Shown here one piece after another: positions 29,531 to 38,309 of a stretch of 64,000 nucleotides of DNA. The position numbers were made by a program, and so were the translations under genes. The notes under the pieces are model-generated. The model saw only the letters and a program-made list of their open reading frames with translations. It did no database searches and was not told the DNA's origin. Source of the DNA: Microvirga splendida (GTDB taxonomy: Bacteria > Pseudomonadota > Alphaproteobacteria > Rhizobiales > Beijerinckiaceae). Within the stretch, counting starts at the first letter, position 1. The number at the start of each line of letters is the position of its first letter. The stretch covers positions 39,614 to 103,613 of the forward strand of contig NZ_JAELXT010000017.1 in assembly GCF_016427565.1 (NCBI RefSeq), written 5' to 3'.

Positions 29531-30888
29531 TGATCTGCCCGCGTCCACTGCCGGAGGAAGGAACGCGCTCCTATGCTTTTCAAGAAAGAATTCCATTCGG
29601 CGGCGTGCCGCTGGAGCATGCCCCGCAGCCGCTCTTCAGCAACCGCCGGCGCCATATCGAGGGCGGCGGCTGTCAGCGCCGCATGCCTTGCAACCGTCGG
29701 ACGATTATCTTGGTCCGCCATATCGGCGAGGTGATCGAGGTGCAGCGTTCCGGCAATCGCATATTCGCGGAACGCCGGGCTCATTCTCGTGAAGCCTTCC
29801 TGAACGGACGCTTCGAAGGTCGGCGCGGTCAGGTCGCTGCAGATGTAGCCTTCGCCCGTTTCGGACAGCCTGGCCGCATTGATACTCATACGGCGCAGCA
29901 TGCACGCGGCGCAGATGCCGCACTGGAGAAGCTTGCCGTTCAGCGCGCTCCACTGTGCGCCACGCCAGCACGACTTCGTATCGCGCCATGAGTCGCTGTC
30001 AGGAAGGGCGGTGAATTCCCGCAGCGTTTCGCCCTTCGTGTGCCACAGCCGCGGAAAGACAAACCGTACAGGATGGCGCAGCAAGGCTTTCATGAATTTC
30101 TCCATCCGCGCCGTGAAGAGAGGATGATTGCGAAAGTCGGGATAAGCATGCGCCGCCGTTATCAGGGCCGGGCCGAATATACCCTGGCCGCTCTCCGGAA
30201 TGATGATTTGATCGGCTTCCGTCAGGTAGGCAGCAAGGCCGCTGATCAGGGCGAACTTGAAGCCCCGGTTCCGCGCGCTTGCTTCTCCGGTCGCCGATAC
30301 CGAATAAGGCACTCTCGTAAATGGCTCGCGCTTTTCCTTCGCGGGCCGGCCGCTGGCCTTGGAGCCGACACGCACCCGCACCAGCCGTTCGCCAAGGGAG
30401 ACGTTCAAGATCCCAGCGACGGCGCGGGAATCCATACCGTCGCTGTAAGCGATCACGGCCTCGGTTTCGATGGGCAGTTGCAGGTACTCCTGAGAGGGTG
30501 CGCGCGCCGCGCTCTTTCGGTGCGAAAATTCAATTGACCAGTCATCTCCCGTCAGGAACCGGAGCGCCTCATGCAGCGCCTCGATGACTGTGGGGGATGA
30601 CCATCTGTCGGGCTCATGAACGGGTATGCGGAGTTCGATCTTGCGGGTCCAGCCAAGCGCAGGGCGCTTCGTCGACCGGTCAGCGTACTCAACGGCAGCT
30701 GCAAGGATCATGGCGTCGTGAACGACAGGCTCCCAGCGCGCGAAGGCATACGACTGGAGCCCCGCCGTCGAGAAGCGAATGTCGCGCTCCAGATCGAACG
30801 CCCGACGTCCTTTGCGCGGCTGGCGGCCGGCTTCGACAACGTCGATCGCGGTCTCGGGAATTCTGGGAATGTAAGCATGAACATTCAT
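29527..30888 (-). CDS. QueC-like PP-loop ATPase (QatC/Cap9-like candidate)
   Basis: A 453-residue enzyme. A degenerate PP-loop YSDGMDS (148-154) replaces the usual SGGxDS, and a PESGQG motif follows (231-236). Cys307, Cys323, Cys326 and Cys329 (CGICAACMLRR) reproduce the QueC zinc site. QueC makes preQ0 for queuosine, but at 453 residues, with no other queuosine gene and inside a defence-like operon, it fits the QueC-like enzymes of Qat and type IV CBASS systems better. It overlaps the 185-aa gene as ATGA upstream and the XRE-ImmA gene downstream. Confidence 0.85.
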   Translation of the reverse strand: MNVHAYIPRIPETAIDVVEAGRQPRKGRRAFDLERDIRFSTAGLQSYAFARWEPVVHDAMILAAAVEYADRSTKRPALGWTRKIELRIPVHEPDRWSSPTVIEALHEALRFLTGDDWSIEFSHRKSAARAPSQEYLQLPIETEAVIAYSDGMDSRAVAGILNVSLGERLVRVRVGSKASGRPAKEKREPFTRVPYSVSATGEASARNRGFKFALISGLAAYLTEADQIIIPESGQGIFGPALITAAHAYPDFRNHPLFTARMEKFMKALLRHPVRFVFPRLWHTKGETLREFTALPDSDSWRDTKSCWRGAQWSALNGKLLQCGICAACMLRRMSINAARLSETGEGYICSDLTAPTFEASVQEGFTRMSPAFREYAIAGTLHLDHLADMADQDNRPTVARHAALTAAALDMAPAVAEERLRGMLQRHAAEWNSFLKSIGARSFLRQWTRADQ

Positions 30889-31442
30889 AGCGGCGGCCCG
30901 TCATCTACGTCCTTGCGCACCGGAAGATTGACCGAGCGCCTCTGCGGCGGCCTGTCAGAGGACAGGATTTCACGGGCAAGAGCGCCGCAGTCAAACTGCT
31001 GGCGCGCGGCCTGCTGCCGTTCGCGCACATAGCGGCTGCTGCGCGGGTGCGCTTCGCGCTGGTAGTGCTCTTCGATGCTGCGCATGGCGCTGCGCCCCGT
31101 ATCTTCAAGCGCCATGCTCACAGCGACGTACGTTCCGGCATCCCCAGAGAGGCCCCTGCCCGCGGCCGCCACGGCGCAGTCGATCGCGAGTTGGGCGGGG
31201 GCGGAGCCGGGGTGCCTGCTGCGCAGCGCCTCCAGCTTCTCGATGCGTATAGACGGAAAGAGGGTATCCGAACCCATGATGTCGCGGATGGTCCTGAGCG
31301 GGGCTTGAAGGATGTCCCGTTTGAGCGCGAAGGTAAGCGCCTCACGCACATCGTCGGCTGCGTAGGCTGCTATCGCGGCACGCTGGGCATACGTCCGCCA
31401 GTGGGGACGAAGGGGCAGACTCTTGTGAGGTCCGTCGCTCAT
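30885..31442 (-). CDS. Unknown 185-aa protein heading the QueC-like operon
   Basis: A soluble, Arg- and Ala-rich 185-residue protein with no recognisable domain. It is well supported as a gene: GGAGG lies 7 bp before the ATG, a good promoter lies upstream, and its stop overlaps the QueC-like start. The tail after about residue 140 is charged and likely disordered (RERQQAARQQF then PPQRRSVNLPVRKDV). By position it could be the partner or substrate of the QueC-like enzyme, as QatB is of QatC, which is inference only. Confidence 0.8.
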   Translation of the reverse strand: MSDGPHKSLPLRPHWRTYAQRAAIAAYAADDVREALTFALKRDILQAPLRTIRDIMGSDTLFPSIRIEKLEALRSRHPGSAPAQLAIDCAVAAAGRGLSGDAGTYVAVSMALEDTGRSAMRSIEEHYQREAHPRSSRYVRERQQAARQQFDCGALAREILSSDRPPQRRSVNLPVRKDVDDGPPL

Positions 31443-31462
31443 AGGGCAACCTCCATGTCAGC

Positions 31463-31533
31463 ATGATATGGAAAAGACGCTGACAATGTCAATGAAGATC
31501 GGAACAGTTGTATCTAATAACATATCATACAAC
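31463..31533 (-). promoter_or_regulatory. Promoter and inverted repeat of the QueC-like operon
   Basis: On the minus strand TTGACA (31487-31492), 18 bp, TATCAT (31463-31468) lie just ahead of the 185-aa gene. An inverted repeat GTTGTAT...ATACAAC (31507-31513 and 31527-31533) sits 14 bp upstream of the -35, where an activator or repressor such as the operon's XRE protein might bind. Confidence 0.55.
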
Positions 31534-31754
31534 CCGGGCCAGCTATCAGAGGACGGTCCATATGTCGACTGAACAGCAACAACATAGCAAGACGCCCTAA
31601 GGTAACTTTGCTGCAACTTGCTCGTCTTTACTGCACCGCTGGACCCAGACCAAATTCCTAGCCTTAGGCGATGGTAGAGCGCCAAATCATTGACAATTAA
31701 GAGCCTCTACCCAATATGGCTACAGTGGTCATATTCTTCTGGAGAGGTGATGTC
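31534..31754. other. Spacer between the QueC-like operon and a TA pair
   Basis: About 220 bp without a gene. It should hold the promoter of the Phd-VapC pair; GGAG at 31741 is the ribosome site of the antitoxin. Confidence 0.4.
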
Positions 31755-31997
31755 ATGCAGGAAGTTCAGCTCAAGGACGCTAAGGCATCCCTGTCCGCCA
31801 TCGTTGATCGCGCAGCCGCCGGTGAGGAGATCGTGATCACTCGCCACGGTCGAAAGGAAGCTGTTCTTATTTCCTGGGACGAGTTCCAGCGTCTCTCAAC
31901 CATTCCGTCCTTCGGTAAGATCCTCATGGCAGCGCCAATCGAAGCAGGAGACATTCCCGAGCGGGATGAGCCGCCACATCAATCCGAGGAGTTTTAG
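31755..31997 (+). CDS. Phd/YefM-family antitoxin
   Basis: An 80-residue antitoxin opening MQEVQLKDAKASLSAIVDRA, with GEEIVITRHGRKEAVLIS and WDEFQRL, the hallmarks of the Phd fold. The acidic C-terminus should neutralise the PIN toxin encoded next. I chose the ATG at 31755 because GGAG lies 10 bp upstream; the longer frame to 31716 adds a non-family extension. The toxin GTG follows the stop with no gap. Confidence 0.93.
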   Translation: MQEVQLKDAKASLSAIVDRAAAGEEIVITRHGRKEAVLISWDEFQRLSTIPSFGKILMAAPIEAGDIPERDEPPHQSEEF

Positions 31998-32441
31998 GTG
32001 TATCTGGTCGACACAAACGTCATCTCTGCCAGAGCACCATCCAAAAGCCGCCCGTCGGACGAACTCGTCGGGTGGATGGATGTCATGTCTCCGAGACTGT
32101 TTATCTCTGTTATCACAACGGGAGAGGTGATCGCGGGCATTGCAAAAGCTCTGCGCGAAGGAGCCACGACAAAGGCAAGCAACCTGGAGGCATGGTGGGC
32201 TGCTGTGGAGCATCTTTATGGACCTCGCATCCTGCCTTTTGACGGTGCGGCTGCGAGGGCTGCCGGACGGCTTCTCGACAAGGCTCGCAGCATCGGTCAA
32301 TCGCCTGGATGGGCGGATCTTGCCATCGCTGGGACGGCGAAGGCTCATGGGCTCACAGTGGTGACGCGCAACCTCAAGCATTTCGAGCCGCTTGGCATTG
32401 AGTGCCTTGATCCGTTCAGACAGCTTCCACCGCTACCCTGA
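31998..32441 (+). CDS. vapC: VapC-type PIN-domain toxin
   Basis: A 147-residue PIN ribonuclease: YLVDTNVIS with the first Asp, TTGEVIAGI with the Glu, and SPGWADLAIAGTA with the third acidic residue. The chain is full length. It starts on GTG directly at the end of the Phd gene, so the two are translationally linked. Confidence 0.92.
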   Translation: MYLVDTNVISARAPSKSRPSDELVGWMDVMSPRLFISVITTGEVIAGIAKALREGATTKASNLEAWWAAVEHLYGPRILPFDGAAARAAGRLLDKARSIGQSPGWADLAIAGTAKAHGLTVVTRNLKHFEPLGIECLDPFRQLPPLP

Positions 32442-32529
32442 TGATAGATCCCGCGTTGCTCCTCTAATCACAGTAGCCCGGCCTTGGATCAGGGAAGTAG
32501 CCAAGCACATGTCTCATCTCTGATAAGTA

Positions 32530-34013
32530 GTCGGCCCTGAATAATGCGGCTGCGCGGGGCTGGTGCTGGGTTTCAGGCAACCTGCGAAGTATCTGGTTGC
32601 GCGGATAAATTGATCAGGGCTGCTACGAGCCAAGCCATAAAAACCCTGAGCCAGTTCAGGATCAGCCGCAGATTGTGCCCGGCTGCCACGAGCAGCGCAT
32701 TGATCGCATCGCCGGCGGCTCCGAGCAGGTGATTGCGTCCAAGCCGCCCGTCCGCCTTCATGTGCCCAATCATCGGCTCGATCGCTGACCGGCGTCTCAG
32801 TTCCCGTTTGATTGTCGGCGTCAGCCCCCGCCGCTGGCGCGTGATGAACACCTGATCCGTCTTGGCATAGTCGTGTCCGCGATAGCCCTGGTCGACGTAG
32901 ATGCGCGCGGGCTCCACGTCCGTCATGGCGATGACCTGGTCTATGGTGGCGTCTAACGTATGGCCATCATACGGATTGCCCTCCAGCGATTTGGAAGCGA
33001 GGACGAAGCCCTCCCGGTTGGTCACCGCCAGCGCGACCTTGGAGCCAAATTCGTACGGCCGGTGCGCCTTGCCTTTGGCGATGCACACCACCTCTGGAGC
33101 GTGAAGACTATAGAGCTTGTTCTTGCTCGTGCGCTCCTGCATCAGGAGGCGCTCTGTGAGGCCGAGCAGAGGTGCAAAGCGAAGGGCGAGGCCCTCGTCA
33201 CCGGCGACTTTCCTGGCGACATCGCGATACACGCGTCCGAGATAGGTCTTCAGCCGCTTGAGCTCTCGCCGCATGCGCCGCATCTGCCGCGCATGAGCAT
33301 AGCGGCCGACCTGAACGGCGGCGCGCTTGGCCAGGCGGGTGTGGGCCTGACGCAGCGTGAGGCCATGCCGCCTGGCCTGCCGCACGAGGGCGTGGAGAGC
33401 CTTGAGATAAAGCTTCGCGTCAGTGGGATGGGTGATGGCCTTGGGCTGCACCGTGGTGTCGACGCTGATCCGCTCCAAACTGGAGGGCTGCACCGCGCCC
33501 GTGTTGAGCCCGGCCTGGATCGTGGCGGCCAGCAGCGTCTCCAGACCCTCGGGTCCGAGCCGCTTGCGCCAGCGCGTGAGCGAGCTGGGATCGCACGGCA
33601 ACTGATGCTGGAAGTACTCACAGCCGCAGAACCACTGCCAATAGGGATTCTCAATCCAGCGCTGCACCACGGCTTCATCGGACAAATTGAAGGTGTGCTG
33701 GAGATACGACAGCCCCACCATCAGGCGGGTGGGCTTCGCAGGCCGGCCGAGCGGGCGATAGAAGCGGCCGAACTCGTGATCAAACCTGTCCCAATCGATG
33801 AGACCGGCGAGCCGAAACAGCTCGTGACGCTGATCGAGGATCTGATCGAGACGGCTGCGGTAGAGATCGCCGGAGGTGGGCAGCGTCGGCTTGGGTCCCA
33901 TGGCAAAACACCAGCTTTGAGCGGGTCAGCACCCAGATGCCGGCATTTTACGATGCTTCGCTAAGACGAAGAATCCTTCAACCTCAATAAGTTGTGGGTT
34001 GTTCAGGGCCGAC
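32530..34013 (-). mobile_element. IS1182/IS5-like insertion sequence with 6-bp target duplication
   Basis: The ends are perfect inverted repeats GTCGGCCCTGAA (32530-32541) and TTCAGGGCCGAC (34002-34013). The same hexamer TAAGTA flanks both sides (32524-32529 and 34014-34019), so this is an intact insertion of 1484 bp. The transposase fills most of it. Confidence 0.9.
32573..33901 (-). CDS. IS1182/IS5-type transposase
   Basis: A 442-residue DDE transposase with the N-terminal DUF772-like domain (FYRPLGRPAKPTRLMVGLSYLQ, then WFCGCEYFQHQLPCDPSSLTRWRKRL) and the catalytic domain with Asp in ISVDTTVQPK, Asp in IYVDQGYRG and Glu in SAIEPMIGHMK. It appears complete. Confidence 0.94.
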   Translation of the reverse strand: MGPKPTLPTSGDLYRSRLDQILDQRHELFRLAGLIDWDRFDHEFGRFYRPLGRPAKPTRLMVGLSYLQHTFNLSDEAVVQRWIENPYWQWFCGCEYFQHQLPCDPSSLTRWRKRLGPEGLETLLAATIQAGLNTGAVQPSSLERISVDTTVQPKAITHPTDAKLYLKALHALVRQARRHGLTLRQAHTRLAKRAAVQVGRYAHARQMRRMRRELKRLKTYLGRVYRDVARKVAGDEGLALRFAPLLGLTERLLMQERTSKNKLYSLHAPEVVCIAKGKAHRPYEFGSKVALAVTNREGFVLASKSLEGNPYDGHTLDATIDQVIAMTDVEPARIYVDQGYRGHDYAKTDQVFITRQRRGLTPTIKRELRRRSAIEPMIGHMKADGRLGRNHLLGAAGDAINALLVAAGHNLRLILNWLRVFMAWLVAALINLSAQPDTSQVA

Positions 34014-34066
34014 TAAGTAACGGTTATCGGGTGTGAGCCCGAACCGTCATCGGGATGGCTGCTCCT

Positions 34067-34432
34067 TCAGTGGAATAGGTTGCGCCTCGGCAGTTGAGGG
34101 GCTGCGTCAACCTTCTTATCCTCATTGGATGGCATCATGTCTGGCTCTGGCGACAGATGCACGATAGCCGCCAAGATCGCGGCTGGCCGGAGCTTCAGTT
34201 CCTCATCAATTGCTTTCAGAAGTTCATCGTCCTTCGCCACATACTCGAGAACGCCCAGCAGGAAATGCGATGATGTCGCCGACGCCCGGATCGTCTCAGG
34301 CTGCAGGCCCGTGACGTTCAGAAACTGGATGATCCGATCGACATCCGCGACGATGAAGTTCAGGACTTGGATGGCGACACTCTCGGCATCGCTCTGGCCG
34401 GCGATACCCCTGCCTTGGAATGTCTCAGTCAT
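34067..34432 (-). CDS. DUF3572 protein
   Basis: A 121-residue helical protein matching the alphaproteobacterial DUF3572 family: ESVAIQVLNFIVADVDRI...FLNVTGLQPETIRASA...FLLGVLEYVAKDDELL. Function is unknown. Its tail is longer and more charged than in chromosomal copies. It has no clear operon partner here. Confidence 0.8.
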   Translation of the reverse strand: MTETFQGRGIAGQSDAESVAIQVLNFIVADVDRIIQFLNVTGLQPETIRASATSSHFLLGVLEYVAKDDELLKAIDEELKLRPAAILAAIVHLSPEPDMMPSNEDKKVDAAPQLPRRNLFH

Positions 34433-34522
34433 CTCAGCCTCCGCTGCGCCTCGTGTCTGTCGATACGCTGGAATCTGTGTCTTAGCTTAAGAAAACTCAG
34501 CTATGCTAGATATGTTATGAAC

Positions 34523-34642
34523 TTAATGCTTGCTCCCCTGCCGCGCCCACGCAAAAGCGATGAGACCCATGACCAGTGCCGCACCAGGAGCAATCATCTG
34601 AAGCCAGAACTCCGCACTTTTTAAGTACTCGACTGTTGTCAT
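34523..34642 (-). CDS. 39-aa single-pass membrane peptide
   Basis: Starts MTTVEYLKSAEFWLQMIAP and continues with GAALVMGLIAFAWARQGSKH, giving one clear membrane helix with a basic end. A strong GAGGGGAC lies just upstream of the ATG at 34642. Function unknown; the ribosome site and composition are the reasons for calling it. Confidence 0.55.
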   Translation of the reverse strand: MTTVEYLKSAEFWLQMIAPGAALVMGLIAFAWARQGSKH

Positions 34643-35211
34643 TGAAGTCCCCTCAGAACAGCCTTCGCTCGAAAAACTAATAATCCGCGACCACCGATGC
34701 AACCCACGTCCAGGAAGGCATTTCACAGGGGCTTGGCGCCCGGGCTGCGAGACCGAGCGTGCTGTACATGCATGGTAATCCCTAAGACAGGTGAGCTCAC
34801 CTAAAGGCTGAATCTGCTCTGGCGCTCGGCTCCCCCGATATCGCCAGCGCATTCGCCTCAAACCCTGAGAACCGTAAGCCTATGTGGCCGGTTTGGGTCA
34901 GGCCCCAGAGGCGATACGGTCACGATCAGCTGACTGTGGAGGCTGTAGCCGGGTCTCATCTTGGGAGAGGCACTGCAATTACAGCGGAAGAGCTTGGCGA
35001 GCACCGTAACTCTCAGATGGTGCAATCTATATAGATGGCGGCCGGCTCATCATCCTCCGCACGGTAAGATGGATCAAGACCAAGCGGTTGGAATTTTGCA
35101 GGTGCGGTGCTAATCCCCTGCCCGTCCCGACATCATACCTTTCCACGCGGAGAGATGCGGACACTTCGTCTTCCCGCCTCAAAGACCTCTTCAACGATCA
35201 GGATTTACCAG
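34643..35211. other. Intergenic region
   Basis: About 570 bp. The start of the longest reading of the next gene (35107) lies in it, but otherwise no gene, IS end or structured RNA was recognised on either strand. Confidence 0.4.
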
Positions 35212-36312
35212 ATGCCCGGCATCGCACGTCAGTTCGAGCCGCAGATTACCCGTAGCGGTGGTGCACCCTCCAAGTACCGTTTCGTCGTCCGCTGCTCGGA
35301 CTGTGCCAGTACGGACGCCTACGAGGCCTCTAAGCCGACCAGCAACGAGACAGTCAAAAGCTACTTCGACGAGCGTGGCTGGCTCCTTGGCCGGGAGCGC
35401 TCCTATGACCTGTGCCCGGCCTGTCTCGCCCGTCCGCGCCGTGACGGCAAGGCGGACGACGGGCGCCGCCGTGCAACAGCCGACATCCTCGCCCGACACC
35501 TGGGCAAGCCTGAAGCTCTGGCCGCAGAGGTCTTCCGGCCCAAGGACACTGCGCCGCCGCAACCATCCCCTCCAAGGATCGCGCAACAACCCAAATCCAC
35601 GCCCTCCCTGTCACCTGAAGTCGAGGAGACTCTGGCCGGCATGGCAGCGGACCTGAAAGGCTTGCGTGCGGCGGTGGAACTCATGGCGGATCAGGTGTGC
35701 AAGCTGGTGGTGCTCGGGGGCCAGCAGCTCGAAGCCGTTGCGCGCTTGGCCCCTGCCCTCCTCCAGTCGGCCGAAGGTCTCTCAGGCAGCCTCCGGCAGG
35801 TTGCCAATGCCGTTCAGTTGATTCCGCATCCGTCACCGGCAGGAGATGTGCAGCCCCCACCGGATCCTTCGTCCGGCGTGGACGAGATGCGAGGCGGTGA
35901 TCCTGAACCGGCAGCGGCACCCGTTGCGGAGGTGCAATCATCCTCAGGGCAGGCTCGGGGTGAGCGAACAGCAAAGGAACGGACAGCTCGATCCACTGCC
36001 GCTCCAGTCGTCGTCCGGTCGATTGCAGATGCCAAGCGCTCGGACCGGTACTACACCTCCATCCGCCTGCCGCGCGACCTGTGGGACAGGTCCGGGTTTG
36101 GGCCGGATGACCGCCTCCTGCTCGACTGGAGCGGCAAGGCTCTGACCATCGAGCGTGCGACAGAGGGCGGCGTGAAGCCGAAATCGATCGGTGACACCTC
36201 TGTGGTGCTGCAATCCTGGAAGCTCGGCAACCTCAACCTCGATCAGCCCAAGACCGCCGGTGCCGACGGCTCTCTGCGCCTGACTGCAGGGCGCCGCAGC
36301 CCTGAGACCTGA
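35212..36312 (+). CDS. Hypothetical protein with CxxC pairs and C-terminal SpoVT-like segment
   Basis: A 366-residue protein from the ATG at 35212, which has AGGA 8 bp upstream; starts at 35107 and 35155 are possible but poorer. The N-terminal part holds two CxxC pairs (RCSDC and LCPAC) about 45 residues apart, a probable zinc site. A helical middle and a Pro/Ser-rich linker follow, and the end (YYTSIRLPRDLWDRSGFGPDDRLLLDW) resembles a swapped-hairpin AbrB-type DNA-binding strand. A nucleic-acid-related role is plausible but not shown. Confidence 0.65.
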   Translation: MPGIARQFEPQITRSGGAPSKYRFVVRCSDCASTDAYEASKPTSNETVKSYFDERGWLLGRERSYDLCPACLARPRRDGKADDGRRRATADILARHLGKPEALAAEVFRPKDTAPPQPSPPRIAQQPKSTPSLSPEVEETLAGMAADLKGLRAAVELMADQVCKLVVLGGQQLEAVARLAPALLQSAEGLSGSLRQVANAVQLIPHPSPAGDVQPPPDPSSGVDEMRGGDPEPAAAPVAEVQSSSGQARGERTAKERTARSTAAPVVVRSIADAKRSDRYYTSIRLPRDLWDRSGFGPDDRLLLDWSGKALTIERATEGGVKPKSIGDTSVVLQSWKLGNLNLDQPKTAGADGSLRLTAGRRSPET

Positions 36313-36582
36313 TTGTCGTGACGAGCATAGAGATCGCTCTGATTCCCGATCAACCCACAGGTCGTGGATAGAGTCGTGCGGCTGGCCGATCCTGAGCTAG
36401 GCTAGTGACCTGGCGTGGACTGCGATCGAATCCCGCGCCTTGATCGGATCCGCTGAGTTCTGCAACTCAGCAATCCTGAAACCATCTTGAGGTCGCTGGT
36501 GCGCCTAAACTTGAGCAGCTGCTTTTAGCAAGGTACCGCTCAGCACTGGTTGTACGAACGCCCACTGCGCGTTTACCGAAAA

Positions 36583-37707
36583 ATGACATGCGGTTGGACA
36601 ATCAACAGTCCCTTTGCGAATGTTGTGAAAAATTTGGGGCGTTGGACTGTGCCGCTGCGCTGGAAGCCGACTATCCCGGAGGATAATAACCCAGAGGATC
36701 TGACGGGTAGCCTCCGGCACTATGCTTTTGCTCGGGTAACCCGGGCCCAAAATGGGCCTGATCAGGGCCGTTTTCGATGGTACCTGAACGATCTGCCAGG
36801 CGCGGCTATCATCAGAAAGCAAGGCGTTGAGGACAGTCTCGAATTGGCGAAGACGGTTGCTAACGCCCAGTTCCAGAGCTGGCTCACCTGGGTGGGCCTT
36901 GCTCCGGCCGATGCCAACTTGGAGTCTGAGCCGGCAGCCTCAAGTAACCTGACACCTCTCCCCTCACCTACCAGGCTGATCAGTCCGACAGAACAACGGC
37001 TGCCTCGGTATCTCGCCCCATTATGCGAGGGCTTGGTCGGCTTTTTCGAAGAACACGGCCTCCACCTGGACCAGCTCTATACTTGGAAGATCCCGCCGGT
37101 CCCAAGCTTTGTTCCTTTTGAGCGAGAGTCAGATAGTCTGGCTAAGGCCAACGCCCGTCTCAAACGGGTTCTTTCGGCCATATGGCATGGTCAACCCGAC
37201 AGCCGTTATGAGCTCGCAGAATGGTATGTCGCTAAATGGGGTGGGGTCTACAACCGAGAGGCGACGCTCCGGACTTGTATCGCGCAGTCTGACGAGGAGC
37301 TCATAGGCCGTGGCACATCCGGCGTGGCTACATGGAGCAAGCTGCTCGCCATCCGGAACCCAGACCGTTTTGCGATTTTCGACGCCCGCGTTTCCGTAGC
37401 CCTCAATGCTCTGCAGATTGTCCAGGATCATAAGCGGCCGATCTTCTTCCCAAATCTGCCGAGCAAAAACAGAACTGTTAGGGAATTCCAGGATTGGATA
37501 AGGGGCCGCGATCAAGGCAGAGGCCATAAGGCTTTTCCAGCCCGAGCCTACGGCATCTATCTGAAGGTTCTGTCCGAGGTCGTCCGGCAACTCAACTTGG
37601 CGTCCATCGATGAAATCGAAATGCTTCTGTTCGCCCAGGCGGAGATTCTTGCCCGGAGAGCAATGTCGCACCCTACCATGTTGCAATCGTCTATAGCAGC
37701 CGCGTAG
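36583..37707 (+). CDS. Hypothetical 374-aa protein
   Basis: A soluble protein with an opening like WTINSPFANVVKNLGRWTVPLRW and a helical C-terminal half (YELAEWYVAKWGGVYN, TWSKLLAIRNPDRFAIFDARVSVALNAL). The latter recalls DNA-glycosylase-like or phage-associated helical domains but I cannot name a family. The start is uncertain: TTG at 36550 and ATG at 36583 are both possible, neither with a good ribosome site. It is intact over its length. Confidence 0.6.
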   Translation: MTCGWTINSPFANVVKNLGRWTVPLRWKPTIPEDNNPEDLTGSLRHYAFARVTRAQNGPDQGRFRWYLNDLPGAAIIRKQGVEDSLELAKTVANAQFQSWLTWVGLAPADANLESEPAASSNLTPLPSPTRLISPTEQRLPRYLAPLCEGLVGFFEEHGLHLDQLYTWKIPPVPSFVPFERESDSLAKANARLKRVLSAIWHGQPDSRYELAEWYVAKWGGVYNREATLRTCIAQSDEELIGRGTSGVATWSKLLAIRNPDRFAIFDARVSVALNALQIVQDHKRPIFFPNLPSKNRTVREFQDWIRGRDQGRGHKAFPARAYGIYLKVLSEVVRQLNLASIDEIEMLLFAQAEILARRAMSHPTMLQSSIAAA

Positions 37708-37876
37708 TTTAGCGGAACGGCCAGCCTCGTCTGCCTCCGGGCAAATTCTCTCAGGCCTTGGGTCATGGGAGTCAGCGGTAAGAACCGACTACTCATTCCC
37801 TCACGATCTGAGCAAGAGCGCCCCTCTACTGATCCTCCTGAATATTGTTGGACGACCCGCGTCAGGCAGCACAGAT

Positions 37877-38233
37877 CTAGAGGTTACGGCGGCTCTGTAG
37901 ATAATCGAGAACGTTCCGGAGACCGACGTTCGTTCGTATCAACTTGATCGGAATTCCCTCCAGAACGGTGTTATGGCTGTTGAGCCAAGATGCAGCCACG
38001 GCCGCATCACCACTGGCGAACGTGTCGAGCAAATCGTGCACGCGGAGGAAGAGGGTCGCATTCTCGAAACTGTTCCAATCACCTTGCACGGGGATAGCAC
38101 CGTTTTCCAGGTTGGAAACTCCGGAGATCATAGCGAGATCTTGTTCTAGGATTCCAAGCCGACGGGCTGCTCGAGCAACAGCCTTCGATATGAGAGCTAC
38201 GTCGCTTGGCTTCGCGCAATTTTCGTCGCTCAC
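37877..38233 (-). CDS. MbcA/ParS/Xre-type antitoxin (DUF2384)
   Basis: A 118-residue protein with an Xre-like helical N-terminus (KAVARAARRLGILEQDLAMISGV) and the toxin-binding C-terminus WLNSHNTVLEGIPIKLIRT, then GLRNVLDYL, typical of antitoxins paired with RES-domain toxins. No RES toxin gene lies beside it, so it is an orphan or its partner is elsewhere. The start codon is GTG at 38233. Confidence 0.8.
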   Translation of the reverse strand: MSDENCAKPSDVALISKAVARAARRLGILEQDLAMISGVSNLENGAIPVQGDWNSFENATLFLRVHDLLDTFASGDAAVAASWLNSHNTVLEGIPIKLIRTNVGLRNVLDYLQSRRNL

Positions 38234-38309
38234 GGATCAGCTCCATCACCTAAGATACCCGAACTCACAACTCAGCTGGGGTCCAGTCGTCTCCCCGATG
38301 AAGCACTTT

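Noticed and set aside
29527..30888. QueC-like gene as a true queuosine-pathway QueC
   Set aside because: The PP-loop is degenerate, the protein is about twice the usual length and no queD, queE or queF is nearby.
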